From contig NZ_JAGGJY010000002.1 of the NCBI RefSeq assembly GCF_017873245.1, positions 310,001 through 374,000 on the forward strand: a stretch of DNA of 64,000 nucleotides. The letters run 5' to 3'. Position numbers and translations under genes: made by a program. Under the pieces are notes generated by a model. That model did no database searches. It was not told the DNA's origin and saw nothing but the letters and a program-made list of their open reading frames with translations. The DNA is from Clostridium tertium. Its GTDB lineage: Bacteria > Bacillota > Clostridia > Clostridiales > Clostridiaceae. This document shows, piece by piece, positions 52,891 to 62,133 of the stretch (within the stretch, counting starts at the first letter, position 1; each line of letters begins with the position of its first letter).

Positions 52891-53232
52891 ATGAAAAAAA
52901 AAGTAATCAGTATAGCACTATTAGTTATAATAGTTTTAATTGCTACAACAAATAATGTATATGCAAAAACACCTATTAATCCAATTAATAATGTTTATAA
53001 AGAAGGTATTTATAAGCTTAATAAAAATGATACGGGAAAATATCAATTACAATTTAAATTTCTTAATAAAGATATTGATTCAGCAATTATTGTACTAGAT
53101 AAAAATGCTGACATACTTTATAAAAATATAAACTGTAACAGAAAATGTAATGCTGGTACAATAACTAATAAAGATACTATAATAATAATAACCGATGGAG
53201 AAGTAGAATTAAGCTTTACTAAAATAAATTAA
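52891..53232 (+). CDS. Small secreted protein, function unknown
   Basis: 113 residues. A clear signal peptide (KKKVISIALLVIIVLIATTN, cleavage likely after VYA) leaves about 86 residues of beta-strand-like sequence with one Cys pair (NINCNRKCNAG). The ATG at 52891 is preceded by GAGGTGAAAATT; an earlier GTG overlaps that site. It stands alone on the plus strand in a decayed region and is bracketed by a perfect 17-base inverted repeat. I do not recognise the family. It may be a mobile cassette cargo or a fast-evolving exported protein. Confidence 0.7.
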   Translation: MKKKVISIALLVIIVLIATTNNVYAKTPINPINNVYKEGIYKLNKNDTGKYQLQFKFLNKDIDSAIIVLDKNADILYKNINCNRKCNAGTITNKDTIIIITDGEVELSFTKIN

Positions 53233-53259
53233 ATATAAAATTTATTTCAAATTAATAAA

Positions 53260-53293
53260 AATACCGTACTATTCAAAAAATATGCGGTATTTT
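53260..53293 (+). terminator. Right inverted repeat and terminator of the small secreted-protein gene
   Basis: AATACCGTACTATTCAA (53260-53276) is the exact complement of 52833-52849. Locally, AATACCG also pairs with CGGTATT (53285-53291), followed by T residues, forming a terminator. The same bases could pair alternatively with the 5' end of the transcript. Confidence 0.7.
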
Positions 53294-53416
53294 TTAGTGC
53301 GCAATCCAGAAATTTGACTAAGCACTATTCTTCAAAATCCTTTATAAATTTTTTCTCAATTCCTTCACTTTTTCACTTTTAAAACCTTTAGTTATTAAAA
53401 ATAAGAATTATAAATT

Positions 53417-53465
53417 GGCGAAGATAAATAAAATATGTGGTAAATTCATATCTTATATCTTCGCC
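53417..53465. other. Hairpin after spoVR
   Basis: GGCGAAGATA pairs with TATCTTCGCC across about 29 bases. It lies about 27 bases after the spoVR stop on the minus strand. No clear T-run follows, so terminator function is uncertain. Confidence 0.55.
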
Positions 53466-53491
53466 TTTCTTATTTTAAATATAACTATTAG

Positions 53492-54862
53492 CTAATTGAT
53501 AAAAATCTTTCTATCTTCATTGCAAACTATTTCTATTTGTTTGCCTTCTTTCGTTTTAGTTACAAGAGTAACTTTGCGTCCCCATAAATCTTGAACGTAT
53601 TTAAGAGTTTCTTTAGCATATGACATTTCAAGCTCTCTTCCATCAAAGAAGTGCTCTAATGTTAAAGTTAAGTCTCTTCTATTTAAATTAGTTACTCTTA
53701 TATATGGAATTGATGCAACTCCACAAGTATCTGCAAGGTAATCTCTAATTTTCCTCCAACCAATTTCATCTGGGACTTCTTCAACTACATATTCAAAACT
53801 CTTTTTAGCATATTGAAATAAGTTTAGCTCTTCACATAACTCCATTGTTAGATATCTTCTTAAAAAAGAGCTATCTCTTTCTGTTTTTCTAACTTCAAAT
53901 ATTTTTTCTCTACCAAATCTTTTTTCAATATCTTGAAAGACTTTGAAGCCTATATAATACGGATTTAATCCACCCACTATAGGTGCTACTACATCATTAT
54001 GTCTTTTTAAGAACTCAAAATGTAGTCCATCATCTAAATCTAACTCTTTTAATATATTATAATGCCAAAAACTTGCCCAACCTTCATTCATTATTTTAGT
54101 TTCAATTTGAGGCATAAAATATTGAGTTTCTCTTTTTACTATTCTTAATATATTTTTTTCCCATTCTTCTAAAGAACTATATTTTATTATAAATCCTAAA
54201 ACATCATCACATGGCTCAACTGGTATTTTAGATATATCAGGAAATGGTATTTCATCATTTTCATCTAAAATCCCTCTATTTTCTTTTTTAGAATAGTAAT
54301 CAGCCATTAAACTTTCTTTAATTTCCTCACTGCTTAATTCCTTTACTCCAACTACTCTAGGTATTTGATATCTAATTGCATGTGCTGCATCTAGGATTTT
54401 TTCTACCCTTTCATAACCTATACTTGGATCATTTATATATCCCCTAATTATCTCTGCATCTAGCTTAAACATTTCCAATGCTCCCTTAGCATTAGTTCCT
54501 TCTACAAACATTCTATTATTTGCAAAAAAATCATTATGACCATATACATGAGCCATAGTTAGTATTTGTAAAAGCAATGTATTTTCTCTCATCAAATATG
54601 CAAGGCAAGGATCTGAATTTATTACCATTTCATAAGGTAATCCAGTCATATTTAATGAATACAATGTTTTATTTTTATCATATGCTTTACCATAACTCCA
54701 GTGAGGATATTTAGAAGGCATACCAACATATGCCTCATAGCCTAACATTTCATTAAAGCCTATTATCTCAAACTCTTGTGGATAAAACTTAAGTCCTAGC
54801 TCTCTTGCCTTTTCTTCTATAACTTCATTCCACTTTTCTAAAGTGCTAACATTGTACTCCAT
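53492..54862 (-). CDS. spoVR: SpoVR family protein
   Basis: 456-residue cytoplasmic protein; the Bacillus homologue takes part in spore cortex formation. Conserved segments include GLKFYPQEFEIIGFNEMLGY, MAHVYGHNDFFANNRMF, NEGWASFWHYNIL and NPYYIGFKVFQDIEKRFGRE. Its length is typical. GGAGG precedes the ATG. It is the third gene of prkA-yhbH-spoVR and starts two bases after yhbH. The biochemical function of the family is not settled. Confidence 0.96.
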   Translation of the reverse strand: MEYNVSTLEKWNEVIEEKARELGLKFYPQEFEIIGFNEMLGYEAYVGMPSKYPHWSYGKAYDKNKTLYSLNMTGLPYEMVINSDPCLAYLMRENTLLLQILTMAHVYGHNDFFANNRMFVEGTNAKGALEMFKLDAEIIRGYINDPSIGYERVEKILDAAHAIRYQIPRVVGVKELSSEEIKESLMADYYSKKENRGILDENDEIPFPDISKIPVEPCDDVLGFIIKYSSLEEWEKNILRIVKRETQYFMPQIETKIMNEGWASFWHYNILKELDLDDGLHFEFLKRHNDVVAPIVGGLNPYYIGFKVFQDIEKRFGREKIFEVRKTERDSSFLRRYLTMELCEELNLFQYAKKSFEYVVEEVPDEIGWRKIRDYLADTCGVASIPYIRVTNLNRRDLTLTLEHFFDGRELEMSYAKETLKYVQDLWGRKVTLVTKTKEGKQIEIVCNEDRKIFIN

Positions 54863-54864
54863 AA

Positions 54865-56040
54865 CTATTCCTCCTTCAGCTCTTTAGATAACATTATCTT
54901 CAATGCATCCCATAAATCCTTTTTTTCCTTAACAATTACTGAAACGAAGTTTTTACAGCTTATCTCTTTATTAAATCTATAATACATTGTCGTTGAATAA
55001 GTGGATGGTAATAATTCTGCATAGCCAAACATATTACTTATTTCGCATAATTCTTTTACAGATTTCATTGCTCTTTCATTATCTTCACTCCAGTTATCTC
55101 CATCACTAGCATATATAGGGTAGATATTCCACATTTCTGGAGGATACTTTTCTTTAATTAAATTTAAAGCTGTATTAAGACCACTTGAAATATAAGTTCC
55201 ACCTGATTCTGCTTTATGAAAAAACTCAAACTCATTTACCCTTTTAGCAACAGTAGTATGAGATATAAATTCAAAAGCTATATTATTATATTTCCTTTTT
55301 ATGAATCTAGATAAAACAAAGAACAATGATCTTGCTAAATATTTTTTGCTACTATCCATAGATCCTGATACATCCATAATAAATAGCATTACTGCATTGC
55401 TTTCTTTTTTAGGTTTTTTCTTAAATTTATGATATCTAAGGTCTTCTTCTCTAAATGGAAATCTATTTATATCACTATCCAAACCGGCCTCACGTAAGGC
55501 TCTCTTTTTACCTTGCTTTCTTTCAAGCTTTGCTACAACAGTCTTTTTCTTTGCTAGTCTTGGATTTATTCCATATCTTTGATAACCACGCTTTCTACCA
55601 GAACTTTCTGTTACTATTTCAGAATATTTCTTTCTATCTAAGTTAGGTAACTCTAAATCCTCAATTATATAATCCATAAGCTCTTCCATTGTTACTTCAG
55701 TTTCATAAATATCATCTCCAGGAGAGTTACCTGCACCTTGATTACCACTTTTTCCTGAGTTCGGATTTCCATCTGAAATCTTATCTCCTCTTCTTTCTTC
55801 CCCAACTCCAGTGGCAACCCCTTTATTATTTCTTCCAAATACAAATTGATATTCTTTTATTCCTCTAATTGGAATCTTAAATTTTTTATTTTTACTTTCT
55901 CCAATTATACTTTCTTCTGAAAGAATATCCCCCAAATTTTCTTTTATAGACTTTTCAACTAATTGTCTATGTCTTCTTCTATCCTCGATTGATCTATCAT
56001 GCTCTAATGGATTATCTGCATTGTCTCTAAAGATTGCCAT
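54865..56040 (-). CDS. yhbH: YhbH/YeaH family protein (DUF444, von Willebrand A-like)
   Basis: 391 residues. The N-terminal part is basic with a Gly/Asn-rich linker (about 85-110). The C-terminal half has a vWA-like fold with [20 protein letters not shown] (a MIDAS-like D-X-S-X-S), [16 protein letters not shown] and [15 protein letters not shown]. The likely start is the ATG at 56040, nine bases from AAGGA; a GTG 18 bases further up overlaps that site. It lies five bases after prkA and works with PrkA and SpoVR in sporulation or stationary-phase signalling in other species. Confidence 0.95.
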   Translation of the reverse strand: MAIFRDNADNPLEHDRSIEDRRRHRQLVEKSIKENLGDILSEESIIGESKNKKFKIPIRGIKEYQFVFGRNNKGVATGVGEERRGDKISDGNPNSGKSGNQGAGNSPGDDIYETEVTMEELMDYIIEDLELPNLDRKKYSEIVTESSGRKRGYQRYGINPRLAKKKTVVAKLERKQGKKRALREAGLDSDINRFPFREEDLRYHKFKKKPKKESNAVMLFIMDVSGSMDSSKKYLARSLFFVLSRFIKRKYNNIAFEFISHTTVAKRVNEFEFFHKAESGGTYISSGLNTALNLIKEKYPPEMWNIYPIYASDGDNWSEDNERAMKSVKELCEISNMFGYAELLPSTYSTTMYYRFNKEISCKNFVSVIVKEKKDLWDALKIMLSKELKEE

Positions 56041-56045
56041 TTTTA

Positions 56046-57968
56046 TCAATCCTTCCACAAGTTGTTTGCAGCATATTTTAATATTACATCACAGCAATGT
56101 AAGCAATATCCATTATTTTGCATTTCTTCAACCATGGAGTTATATTTTTCGGCTTGCTCTGTATCTCTAACTCTAGATTTAGTTATTATTCTTGAAAGAT
56201 CTTTAACAGATGCCATAAGTTTCTTTTCAATAGCTTCTTTTAAAGGTTCATATGATGTATAGTCTATCTTACTTCCATTTCTAACCAAGTAGAACATGTA
56301 TGAAGTAACATCGGCTCTAAAGCCTTTGCATGAATTTTCTGAAACTCCAATTTGTTCTTCTATACTTCTCATAAATTCTTCATCTGGATTTAACTCTTCT
56401 CTAGTTGATATATCTTTTATTTTAGTCTTATTAACAAATGCTTCAGCATTATCTATATAATTATCAAATAAGCTTTCTGCTTGTTCTCTAAATGAGTGGA
56501 TGAATGCCTTTGTAATTTCTTTTTCAAGAATCTTATTATATTCTTTTCTAATTGTATCTTGTATAAAGCCAAGATATTTCTTCTTATCTTCGGCTGCAAT
56601 ATCCATTTCCTTAACTGATTTTATAATACTTTCCATTATACTTAATGGGTTTATACAATTATATTCTGAACTTGAAAGGGCATTATCAATTGCCTTAATT
56701 ATAAATCTAGTACTTATACCCTTCATTCCTTCATATGAGCCTGCTTCTTCTCTTAATTCATTTATATCAATTCTCTTAGTACTTCCCTTTTCAACTATTT
56801 CTTCTCCATTATAGATCTTAAGCTTTGTTATAGGATCTACCTTTGCAGATGGAGCTAGTCTTGAAAGGATAGCAAACATAGCTGCAACTTCTATTGTATG
56901 AGGAGCTATATGTGCATTAAAGTTACTCTTTCTTAAAATCTTTTCATATATTTTTACTTCTTCATCAAGTTCTAAGCAATATGGAACTTCTATTTTTACA
57001 ATTCTATCTAAGATAGCTTCGTTTGTATGATCTGATTTAAACTTGTTCCATTCAGCTTCATTTGAGTGAGCTATTATAAGTCCATCAAAGTAAATCATAG
57101 ATCCCTTACCTGGTGATGGGATAGACTTTTCTTGAGTTGCAGTAATTATTGTATGAAGATATTCAACATCATTTTTGAATACTTCTATAAATTCAACTAA
57201 TCCTCTATTACCAACATTAAATGCGCCATTTAATGAGAAAATTCTAGGGTCATCTTCTGGATACATATCCATTTTTGAAATATCAATTGATCCAGTTAAA
57301 ATAGAAGTATCTTGGTTATTTGGGTCTACTGGTGGAACAACACCAATTCCTTTTCTTGATCTAATAGAGAATCCTTTTGTTTCAACTGGGAACTTTTCAT
57401 ATTCTCCATTTAATTCATTCATAAGTCTATACTTACAAACTGGACATAAATCTCCTTCTATCTTTCCCCCTAATAACTCTTCAAATTTTGGTCTTAAATG
57501 CTTGGGTATTAAATGTAGCGGTTCTTCATGCATCGGGCAACCTTTTAAGGAATATATAGGAGCACATTCAACAAGTGCCTTTTTCAAAGCTTCAACTAAT
57601 GATGATTTACCTGCCCCAACTGGACCAACTAAATATAGTACTTGTCTAGCTTCTTCTCCATTCATTGATGCAGAATGCAAATAATTTACTAGCTTCATAA
57701 TTACCTTGTCAATTCCAAAAAAATCATCTTTAAAAAATCCATACTTTCTTATAGAGTCATTTCCATATATCTTTTTCACTTTAGGGTTTTCTTCACCCTT
57801 TAGTACTTCTACACCCTTACTAACTACCATATCATAAATTCGTTTGTGTGAAAGCTTAGCTATATCTGGGTTCTCTTTTACTAATTCTAAATACTCAAGG
57901 AATGTTCCTTCAAATCTTTCTTTATTTCTGCTTTCCCTATCACTTTTTATAAATTCTTCGAAGTTCAT
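56046..57968 (-). CDS. prkA: PrkA serine protein kinase / AAA+ protein
   Basis: 640-residue protein of the PrkA/YeaG family, described as a serine protein kinase and more recently as an AAA+ ATPase/protease-like factor. The Walker A motif is [16 protein letters not shown] (about residues 112-127); a Cys pair (LCPVCKYR) and [12 protein letters not shown] follow; the C-terminal region has the kinase-like PrkA domain. AAAGGGGGGGAG precedes the ATG. First gene of prkA-yhbH-spoVR. A duplicated GTCATATA in front of it could be part of a sporulation sigma promoter. Confidence 0.96.
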   Translation of the reverse strand: MNFEEFIKSDRESRNKERFEGTFLEYLELVKENPDIAKLSHKRIYDMVVSKGVEVLKGEENPKVKKIYGNDSIRKYGFFKDDFFGIDKVIMKLVNYLHSASMNGEEARQVLYLVGPVGAGKSSLVEALKKALVECAPIYSLKGCPMHEEPLHLIPKHLRPKFEELLGGKIEGDLCPVCKYRLMNELNGEYEKFPVETKGFSIRSRKGIGVVPPVDPNNQDTSILTGSIDISKMDMYPEDDPRIFSLNGAFNVGNRGLVEFIEVFKNDVEYLHTIITATQEKSIPSPGKGSMIYFDGLIIAHSNEAEWNKFKSDHTNEAILDRIVKIEVPYCLELDEEVKIYEKILRKSNFNAHIAPHTIEVAAMFAILSRLAPSAKVDPITKLKIYNGEEIVEKGSTKRIDINELREEAGSYEGMKGISTRFIIKAIDNALSSSEYNCINPLSIMESIIKSVKEMDIAAEDKKKYLGFIQDTIRKEYNKILEKEITKAFIHSFREQAESLFDNYIDNAEAFVNKTKIKDISTREELNPDEEFMRSIEEQIGVSENSCKGFRADVTSYMFYLVRNGSKIDYTSYEPLKEAIEKKLMASVKDLSRIITKSRVRDTEQAEKYNSMVEEMQNNGYCLHCCDVILKYAANNLWKD

Positions 57969-58337
57969 TTACTCCCCCCCTTTTTACTAAAATATATTCA
58001 TTAATATGCTTTATATATGACAAAATCTTTTATATGACACTTTTATTTAATTTTATTAATTATTTAATTTTGCACATATTAATTTTGAAAAACATATATT
58101 TTTTTCATATAATGAATAATTAATAAAAAAATGATAATAATAAAACTAATATGAATCTCATTGATAAAAGTGACTACTTTGTGCGAATATTTTCTCTATA
58201 ATGTAAAATTTGTTAATTTAATATTTATCACACTTGATAAATTAATAACAATTATTAATTAGTAACTTTTATTGATAAATTGATTATAATATAGTATAAT
58301 AGTAACAAATAAAAGAATATTTAAAGGGGTGTTGTAC
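57969..58337. promoter_or_regulatory. Divergent control region between prkA and the 41-codon ORF
   Basis: For the plus strand there is a good promoter: TTGATA (58272-58277), 17 bases, TATAAT (58295-58300). For prkA the minus strand holds GTCATATA twice (58038-58031 and 58021-58014), 17 bases apart, which can be read as a sigma-E-type -35/-10 pair; prkA is under sigma-E in Bacillus subtilis. The middle is extremely AT-rich. Confidence 0.5.
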
Positions 58338-58463
58338 ATGGAAGGAATAGCATGCATGCTAAGCAAAAAGTGTAGAAGAGAAAAATCAGAAGAAATAGTT
58401 AAAAATATGAATAACGAACAAAAAACTTATGAAGAAATTTATGAAAAAGAAAATAATAATTAA
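58338..58463 (+). CDS. Small protein of 41 residues, unknown
   Basis: ATG at 58338 with AAAGGGGTG about seven bases upstream, a consensus promoter 38 bases before the ATG and a strong terminator at 58549-58590. The product begins MEGIACMLSKKCRREKSEEI and is mostly charged helix; two Cys residues lie in the first 12 positions. It is divergent from the prkA sporulation operon. I do not recognise it. The complete transcription unit makes it more than a chance frame. Confidence 0.65.
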   Translation: MEGIACMLSKKCRREKSEEIVKNMNNEQKTYEEIYEKENNN

Positions 58464-58548
58464 ATAAATTTTATTATATAGCTCATAAATGAACACATAA
58501 TTAAGAATTTAAAAAGAAAGTTTTGTATATTAGTAGTTCTATATAGCA

Positions 58549-58590
58549 TAAAAAGTAGAGAAATTATTTTCTCTACTTTTTATTTTATAA
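58549..58590. terminator. Bidirectional terminator
   Basis: AAAAAGTAGAGAAA pairs with TTTCTCTACTTTTT around a short loop. It ends the 41-codon transcript and, on the other strand, the GntR/ABC operon. Confidence 0.9.
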
Positions 58591-58631
58591 GTTTCAGAAA
58601 TTATAGTCCTTAACTACCTTTTTTAAACACT

Positions 58632-59228
58632 TTATTCCATTGTAAATGGCATCGTTGAATTATCTATATATTCTGAAGCCCCTCTAGAAAATGTATTCCC
58701 AATAACTGTATCATTTCCGATTCTGTATTTAAAATAGTTTACTCCATAAGATATAGACATTCTATTTGTATCAAAAAACTCCTTATCAAATTTTAGCCCT
58801 TTAGATACTGCAAATACATATTCTCTTTCTTCATTAGGATTTAAAAAAGAGCTAAAATTATACTCTCCATCTCCAGGTTTATAATTCAATAAATATTCTC
58901 TCTCAGTATTATCATAACCTTTAAATACAGGAGTAGCATTATTTGAACTAAATCCACTCTTATCCTTTGTATTATGTGAAAACTCTAAATTCACATTATT
59001 TAAACTAGCATAATACTTACTATTATTTTTTATATTAACTTTAATCTTATAAGTATATTCATCTTCTTCAAATCCTGAATATTTTATTATTAGTTCTTCG
59101 CTATTAAAAGCTTCTTCAGTAGAATCAACATATAATAGCTTGTCTCCCAAAATGAATTTAAAGCCTAAAATAAAGATAAAGCTAAAAAGAAAAATACTAA
59201 TGCTTACTTTTATAAATTTTTTATTCAT
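58632..59228 (-). CDS. Membrane-anchored extracytoplasmic protein of the GntR/ABC operon
   Basis: 198 residues. An N-terminal hydrophobic anchor (about 7-28) precedes an extracytoplasmic beta-rich domain; YKIKVNIKNNSKYYASLNNV resembles immunoglobulin-like DUF4352-type modules. AGGAGGAG precedes the ATG. It is the fourth and last gene after GntR, ATPase and permease, 12 bases after the permease. It may be an accessory part of the transporter or a sensor of envelope stress. No lipobox is visible. Confidence 0.7.
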   Translation of the reverse strand: MNKKFIKVSISIFLFSFIFILGFKFILGDKLLYVDSTEEAFNSEELIIKYSGFEEDEYTYKIKVNIKNNSKYYASLNNVNLEFSHNTKDKSGFSSNNATPVFKGYDNTEREYLLNYKPGDGEYNFSSFLNPNEEREYVFAVSKGLKFDKEFFDTNRMSISYGVNYFKYRIGNDTVIGNTFSRGASEYIDNSTMPFTME

Positions 59229-59240
59229 TTTAATCTCCTC

Positions 59241-59948
59241 CTAAGCTAAATCCTTATTTTTATAGATTTTTAAAGAAATATACATTGAAATTATAAATAA
59301 AACTAATGCTATAACAAATATAAGAATAAGATAAACATTCATTGACATAACCTTATAATCATAAGTTTTCAAATTAAAAATATTATAAATTAATCTTCCT
59401 ATTTTTCTTGAAAAACTTATAAGTAATGTTTCTTTTCCTGTATTTATAAATTCATAAGCACTACTATTTTTAAAAGTCATGTAACCTATAAATATAGTTA
59501 TTATAGGAGCAATAATTCTTCCAATTCTATAACCATATTTATATATAATAGGTATTATTATTCCAAAGCTAAGTAATATAGTTACAATAGAAACAACTAT
59601 ATCTTGAAGAACCATAACTCTTGCAGAATTTAATATGTTTATCCCATATAGGACATACATTAATATTAATGAAGCAAAGATTATTATTAATGTTAATATA
59701 TATTTTGAATAAACTACATCTTCTCTTTTATTTGGAAGGCTTAGCATAAAACTTTCACTTTTATTCGTATAGTCATAATAAAAGCTATTCATCATAACAA
59801 TAAAAGTAAACATTATTGGAAGTAAGGTTGGAAATACATATGAAAAAGCTGTTAATAAAAATAATCCTACTATAAATGTAAGTATTGCAGCTTTTAATGA
59901 TCTAACTTTTAACCCTACTATTAAATCTTTCTTAATTAAATTAAACAT
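59241..59948 (-). CDS. ABC-2 type transporter permease
   Basis: 235-residue membrane protein with six hydrophobic segments, of the ABC-2 export type found with GntR/YtrA regulators. The start MFNLIKKDLIVGLKVRSLKA is characteristic. Its ATG overlaps the ATPase stop by one base (TAATG), so the two are coupled. It probably exports or senses a peptide or antibiotic, as in the Bacillus Ytr system, but the substrate is unknown. Confidence 0.9.
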   Translation of the reverse strand: MFNLIKKDLIVGLKVRSLKAAILTFIVGLFLLTAFSYVFPTLLPIMFTFIVMMNSFYYDYTNKSESFMLSLPNKREDVVYSKYILTLIIIFASLILMYVLYGINILNSARVMVLQDIVVSIVTILLSFGIIIPIIYKYGYRIGRIIAPIITIFIGYMTFKNSSAYEFINTGKETLLISFSRKIGRLIYNIFNLKTYDYKVMSMNVYLILIFVIALVLFIISMYISLKIYKNKDLA

Positions 59949-60781
59949 TATTTTTCCTCCTTTACATAGTGAAACATTATATCTTCTAAAGTTGGAATAC
60001 TTATATTTTCATTATTTAATCCTTTTTCATTTATAAATAAACCTTCCATATAATACTTTGTTTCCTTTGTAGAAATAAAATTTAATTTACTTTCTTCAAG
60101 TTCTTCCTTTGACCCTCTAAAGATTCTGCATTTTTCCTTTATAGACTCCATGTCTTGTGAGAAAATTAACTTTCCCTTATTAATAAAAGTTATATAATCT
60201 GCTATTCCATCTAAATCAGAGGTTATATGAGTAGAAATAATAACACTTCTATTTCCATCTTCTATTGCTTCTTGTAGTAGCTTTAATATATCTTTTCTGA
60301 TTATAGGATCTAACCCAGCTGTAGGCTCGTCTAGTATTAAAAGCTTTGCATCATGAGATATAGCATTAGCTATCATAAGCTTAATAGCTTCACCTTTTGA
60401 AAGTTCTCCGATATATAGTTTTTTATGAATTCCAAATCGTCTTAAGTAAGAATCAAAAAGATTTGAATCAAACTTTGAGTATGACTTACTAACTATTTTC
60501 TTAAAATCTTTAACATTTAGATGCCCATAAAAATTTAAATTATCAAATACAAAGCCAATATTATCTTTAACATAAATTTCTTCTTTAAAAATATCTTTAT
60601 CAAATATTTTTATTTCTCCTTTATCAGCTTTAATTAGTCCAAGAAGCATCTTTATTAAAGTTGTTTTTCCTGAACCATTAGGTCCAACCAATCCCATTAT
60701 AAATCCTTCTTTTAACTCAAAAGAAATATTATCAAGATTAAACTTACCTCTCTCTTTACTTATATTATCTACCCTAATCAT
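59948..60781 (-). CDS. ABC transporter ATP-binding protein (export type)
   Basis: 277-residue ATPase with Walker A GPNGSGKTT (about 36-44), signature LSKGEAIKL and Walker B LLILDEPTAGLDP. The ATG at 60781 stands one base after the GntR stop, with AAGGAG in the end of that gene; a further ATG 15 bases upstream overlaps the site. A C-terminal region of about 70 residues after the H-loop (STHITSDL) is usual in the YtrB/BcrA group. Confidence 0.94.
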   Translation of the reverse strand: MIRVDNISKERGKFNLDNISFELKEGFIMGLVGPNGSGKTTLIKMLLGLIKADKGEIKIFDKDIFKEEIYVKDNIGFVFDNLNFYGHLNVKDFKKIVSKSYSKFDSNLFDSYLRRFGIHKKLYIGELSKGEAIKLMIANAISHDAKLLILDEPTAGLDPIIRKDILKLLQEAIEDGNRSVIISTHITSDLDGIADYITFINKGKLIFSQDMESIKEKCRIFRGSKEELEESKLNFISTKETKYYMEGLFINEKGLNNENISIPTLEDIMFHYVKEEK

Positions 60782-60782
60782 A

Positions 60783-61157
60783 CTATTCTCCTTCATATAA
60801 CAAATCTATCATCTTATAAATATCTTTCTTATCTAGCTTTATAGCTCTTGCTATTTGCATAATATCCTCTAACTTTTCCTCTATTTCCTTAAGCTTTTCT
60901 TCATAAACAAGCTCCTTGTTAAAATAAGATACATAGCAACCCTTTCCCCCAACAGTTTCAATAAAGCCTTGATTTTCTAGTTCTTCATAAGCTCTTTTCG
61001 TTGTAATAACACTTATATTTAAATCCTTAGCTAAAGACCTTATGGATGGCAATTTTTCATTAGGCTCCAATGTTCCATTAATAATTTCTTCTTTAATAGA
61101 ATTAACTATCTGCTCATATATTGGAAGCTTAGATGAATTACTAATTAATATTTTCAT
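60783..61157 (-). CDS. GntR family regulator (YtrA type)
   Basis: 124-residue short GntR regulator: winged helix PIYEQIVNSIKEEIINGTLE, LPSIRSLAKDLNISVITTKR and FIETVGGKGCYV, followed by a short helical dimerisation tail instead of a ligand-binding domain. AGGTGA precedes the ATG. It should repress its own operon through the palindromes at 61183-61205, which overlap its -10 box. Regulators of this subgroup respond to envelope-active antibiotics in Bacillus; the inducer here is unknown. Confidence 0.94.
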   Translation of the reverse strand: MKILISNSSKLPIYEQIVNSIKEEIINGTLEPNEKLPSIRSLAKDLNISVITTKRAYEELENQGFIETVGGKGCYVSYFNKELVYEEKLKEIEEKLEDIMQIARAIKLDKKDIYKMIDLLYEGE

Positions 61158-61182
61158 TTTTCACCTCACACAACTGTATAGT

Positions 61183-61224
61183 CTGTATATGTATACTATA
61201 TACAGTATACACATCAAAAGTCAA
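61183..61224 (-). promoter_or_regulatory. Promoter and operator of the GntR/ABC operon
   Basis: On the minus strand TTGACT (61224-61219), an 18-base spacer and TATAGT (61200-61195). CTGTATATG..TACTATATACAG (61183-61205) is a palindrome over the -10 box, and GTATAC occurs twice as an overlapping inverted pair. This fits autorepression by a YtrA-type regulator. Confidence 0.7.
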
Positions 61225-61335
61225 ACTAATTTTTCATCTTTTACCAAATGTATTTATATAATGCATATATAAATACTATAAATAATTTTAAATTACTAAT
61301 TTGCACTTATATATTATAAATAAGCATACTTTCTA

Positions 61336-61374
61336 TAATAAAAAATAAAGGGAGTCGCGAAACGCGACGCCCTT
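61336..61374 (-). terminator. GC-rich terminator downstream of the GNAT gene and repeats
   Basis: AAGGG-C-GTCGCG, loop TTT, CGCGAC-T-CCCTT, then ATTTTTTATT on the minus strand. The CG-rich stem stands out from its surroundings. Confidence 0.85.
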
Positions 61375-61380
61375 CAAAAG

Positions 61381-61530
61381 TCTTATAGAAAATCTCCATT
61401 TCATAATCCAACGTAGTTGAATTATTTCCTTAATTCTTTCACTCTTTAATTTCTTCATTCCATAATTCAGCTTGTCTGAATTATTTCCTTAATTATGCAT
61501 TATCAATTATCCATTCTCAAATTTCCATTG
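61381..61530. repeat. Intergenic hairpin repeats, second locus of the dispersed family
   Basis: Two palindromes, AATCCAACGTAGTTGAATT (about 61407-61425) and AATTCAG..CTGAATT (about 61461-61479), are each followed by ATTATTTCCTTAATT. The segment ATTATTTCCTTAATTCTTTCACT repeats, with one change, the one at about 19773-19796 between pgk and tpiA. Confidence 0.65.
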
Positions 61531-61533
61531 ACT

Positions 61534-62003
61534 TTACTTTTTCTCCATTCTTATGTTCTTCTCCACCATCCCCATAGCTCTATAAAATCCTATAGCACCT
61601 TCATTAAAGCTCCAAACTCCAAGTTCTAGACTTTCTGCTCCATTGCTCTTTACTAAATCATATGAATAATCAAATAACATTCTTCCTAAGCCTTGCCCTC
61701 TATTACTTTCCTTTATGCAAATTTCATCTATATACGCGAAGAACTTGTCATTTAATAAATCCATGCTTTTAATTTCTATATATCTTATCATTGCATAACC
61801 AACTATCTTTTTATCTTTAGCTATTACTATGATTTCAATATTTTCATCATTTAATAACTCTTTAAAATATGATTTATATATAGTCTTATTTACTTCTTTA
61901 TATATATCTGGTCTATTTTTGACATGAAATATGTGTAATTCTTTTGAAATATTACTTATATATTTATAATCATCTAATTTAGCATGTCTTATTTCTACCC
62001 CAA
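61534..62003 (-). pseudogene. GNAT acetyltransferase with a frameshift at the fifth base of the coding region
   Basis: The frame ending at 61534 is open and protein-like back to 62016 (GVEIRHAKLDDYKYISNISK ... IVIAKDKKIVGYAMIRYIEI ... NRGQGLGRMLFDYS ... NEGAIGFYRAMGM) but has no start codon near its beginning. A TTG at 62003 with GAGGTG six bases upstream would start it if the run GGGG (62001-61998) had one more G; as written it meets TAG at once. The acetyl-CoA motif RGQGLGRML is intact. It could be a recent frameshift or a sequencing error. Translation might start internally at 61791, giving 85 residues. Confidence 0.8.
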
Positions 62004-62133
62004 GTCCATCACCTCATAATATTTGTATTAAAAATATTGAAGTATTGTTACCTTATTAACTCTATAATTTAAAGTAACATTTTGAAGTATTTTACTTATA
62101 ATGATTATAAAATAATATATTAGGAGTTTATCA

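Noticed and set aside
57175..57684. 169-codon plus-strand frame opposite prkA
   Set aside because: Antisense to the conserved PrkA coding sequence, without a start site or recognisable product.
61336..61374. Foreign GC-rich insert
   Set aside because: The GC-rich bases are just the arms of an intrinsic terminator.
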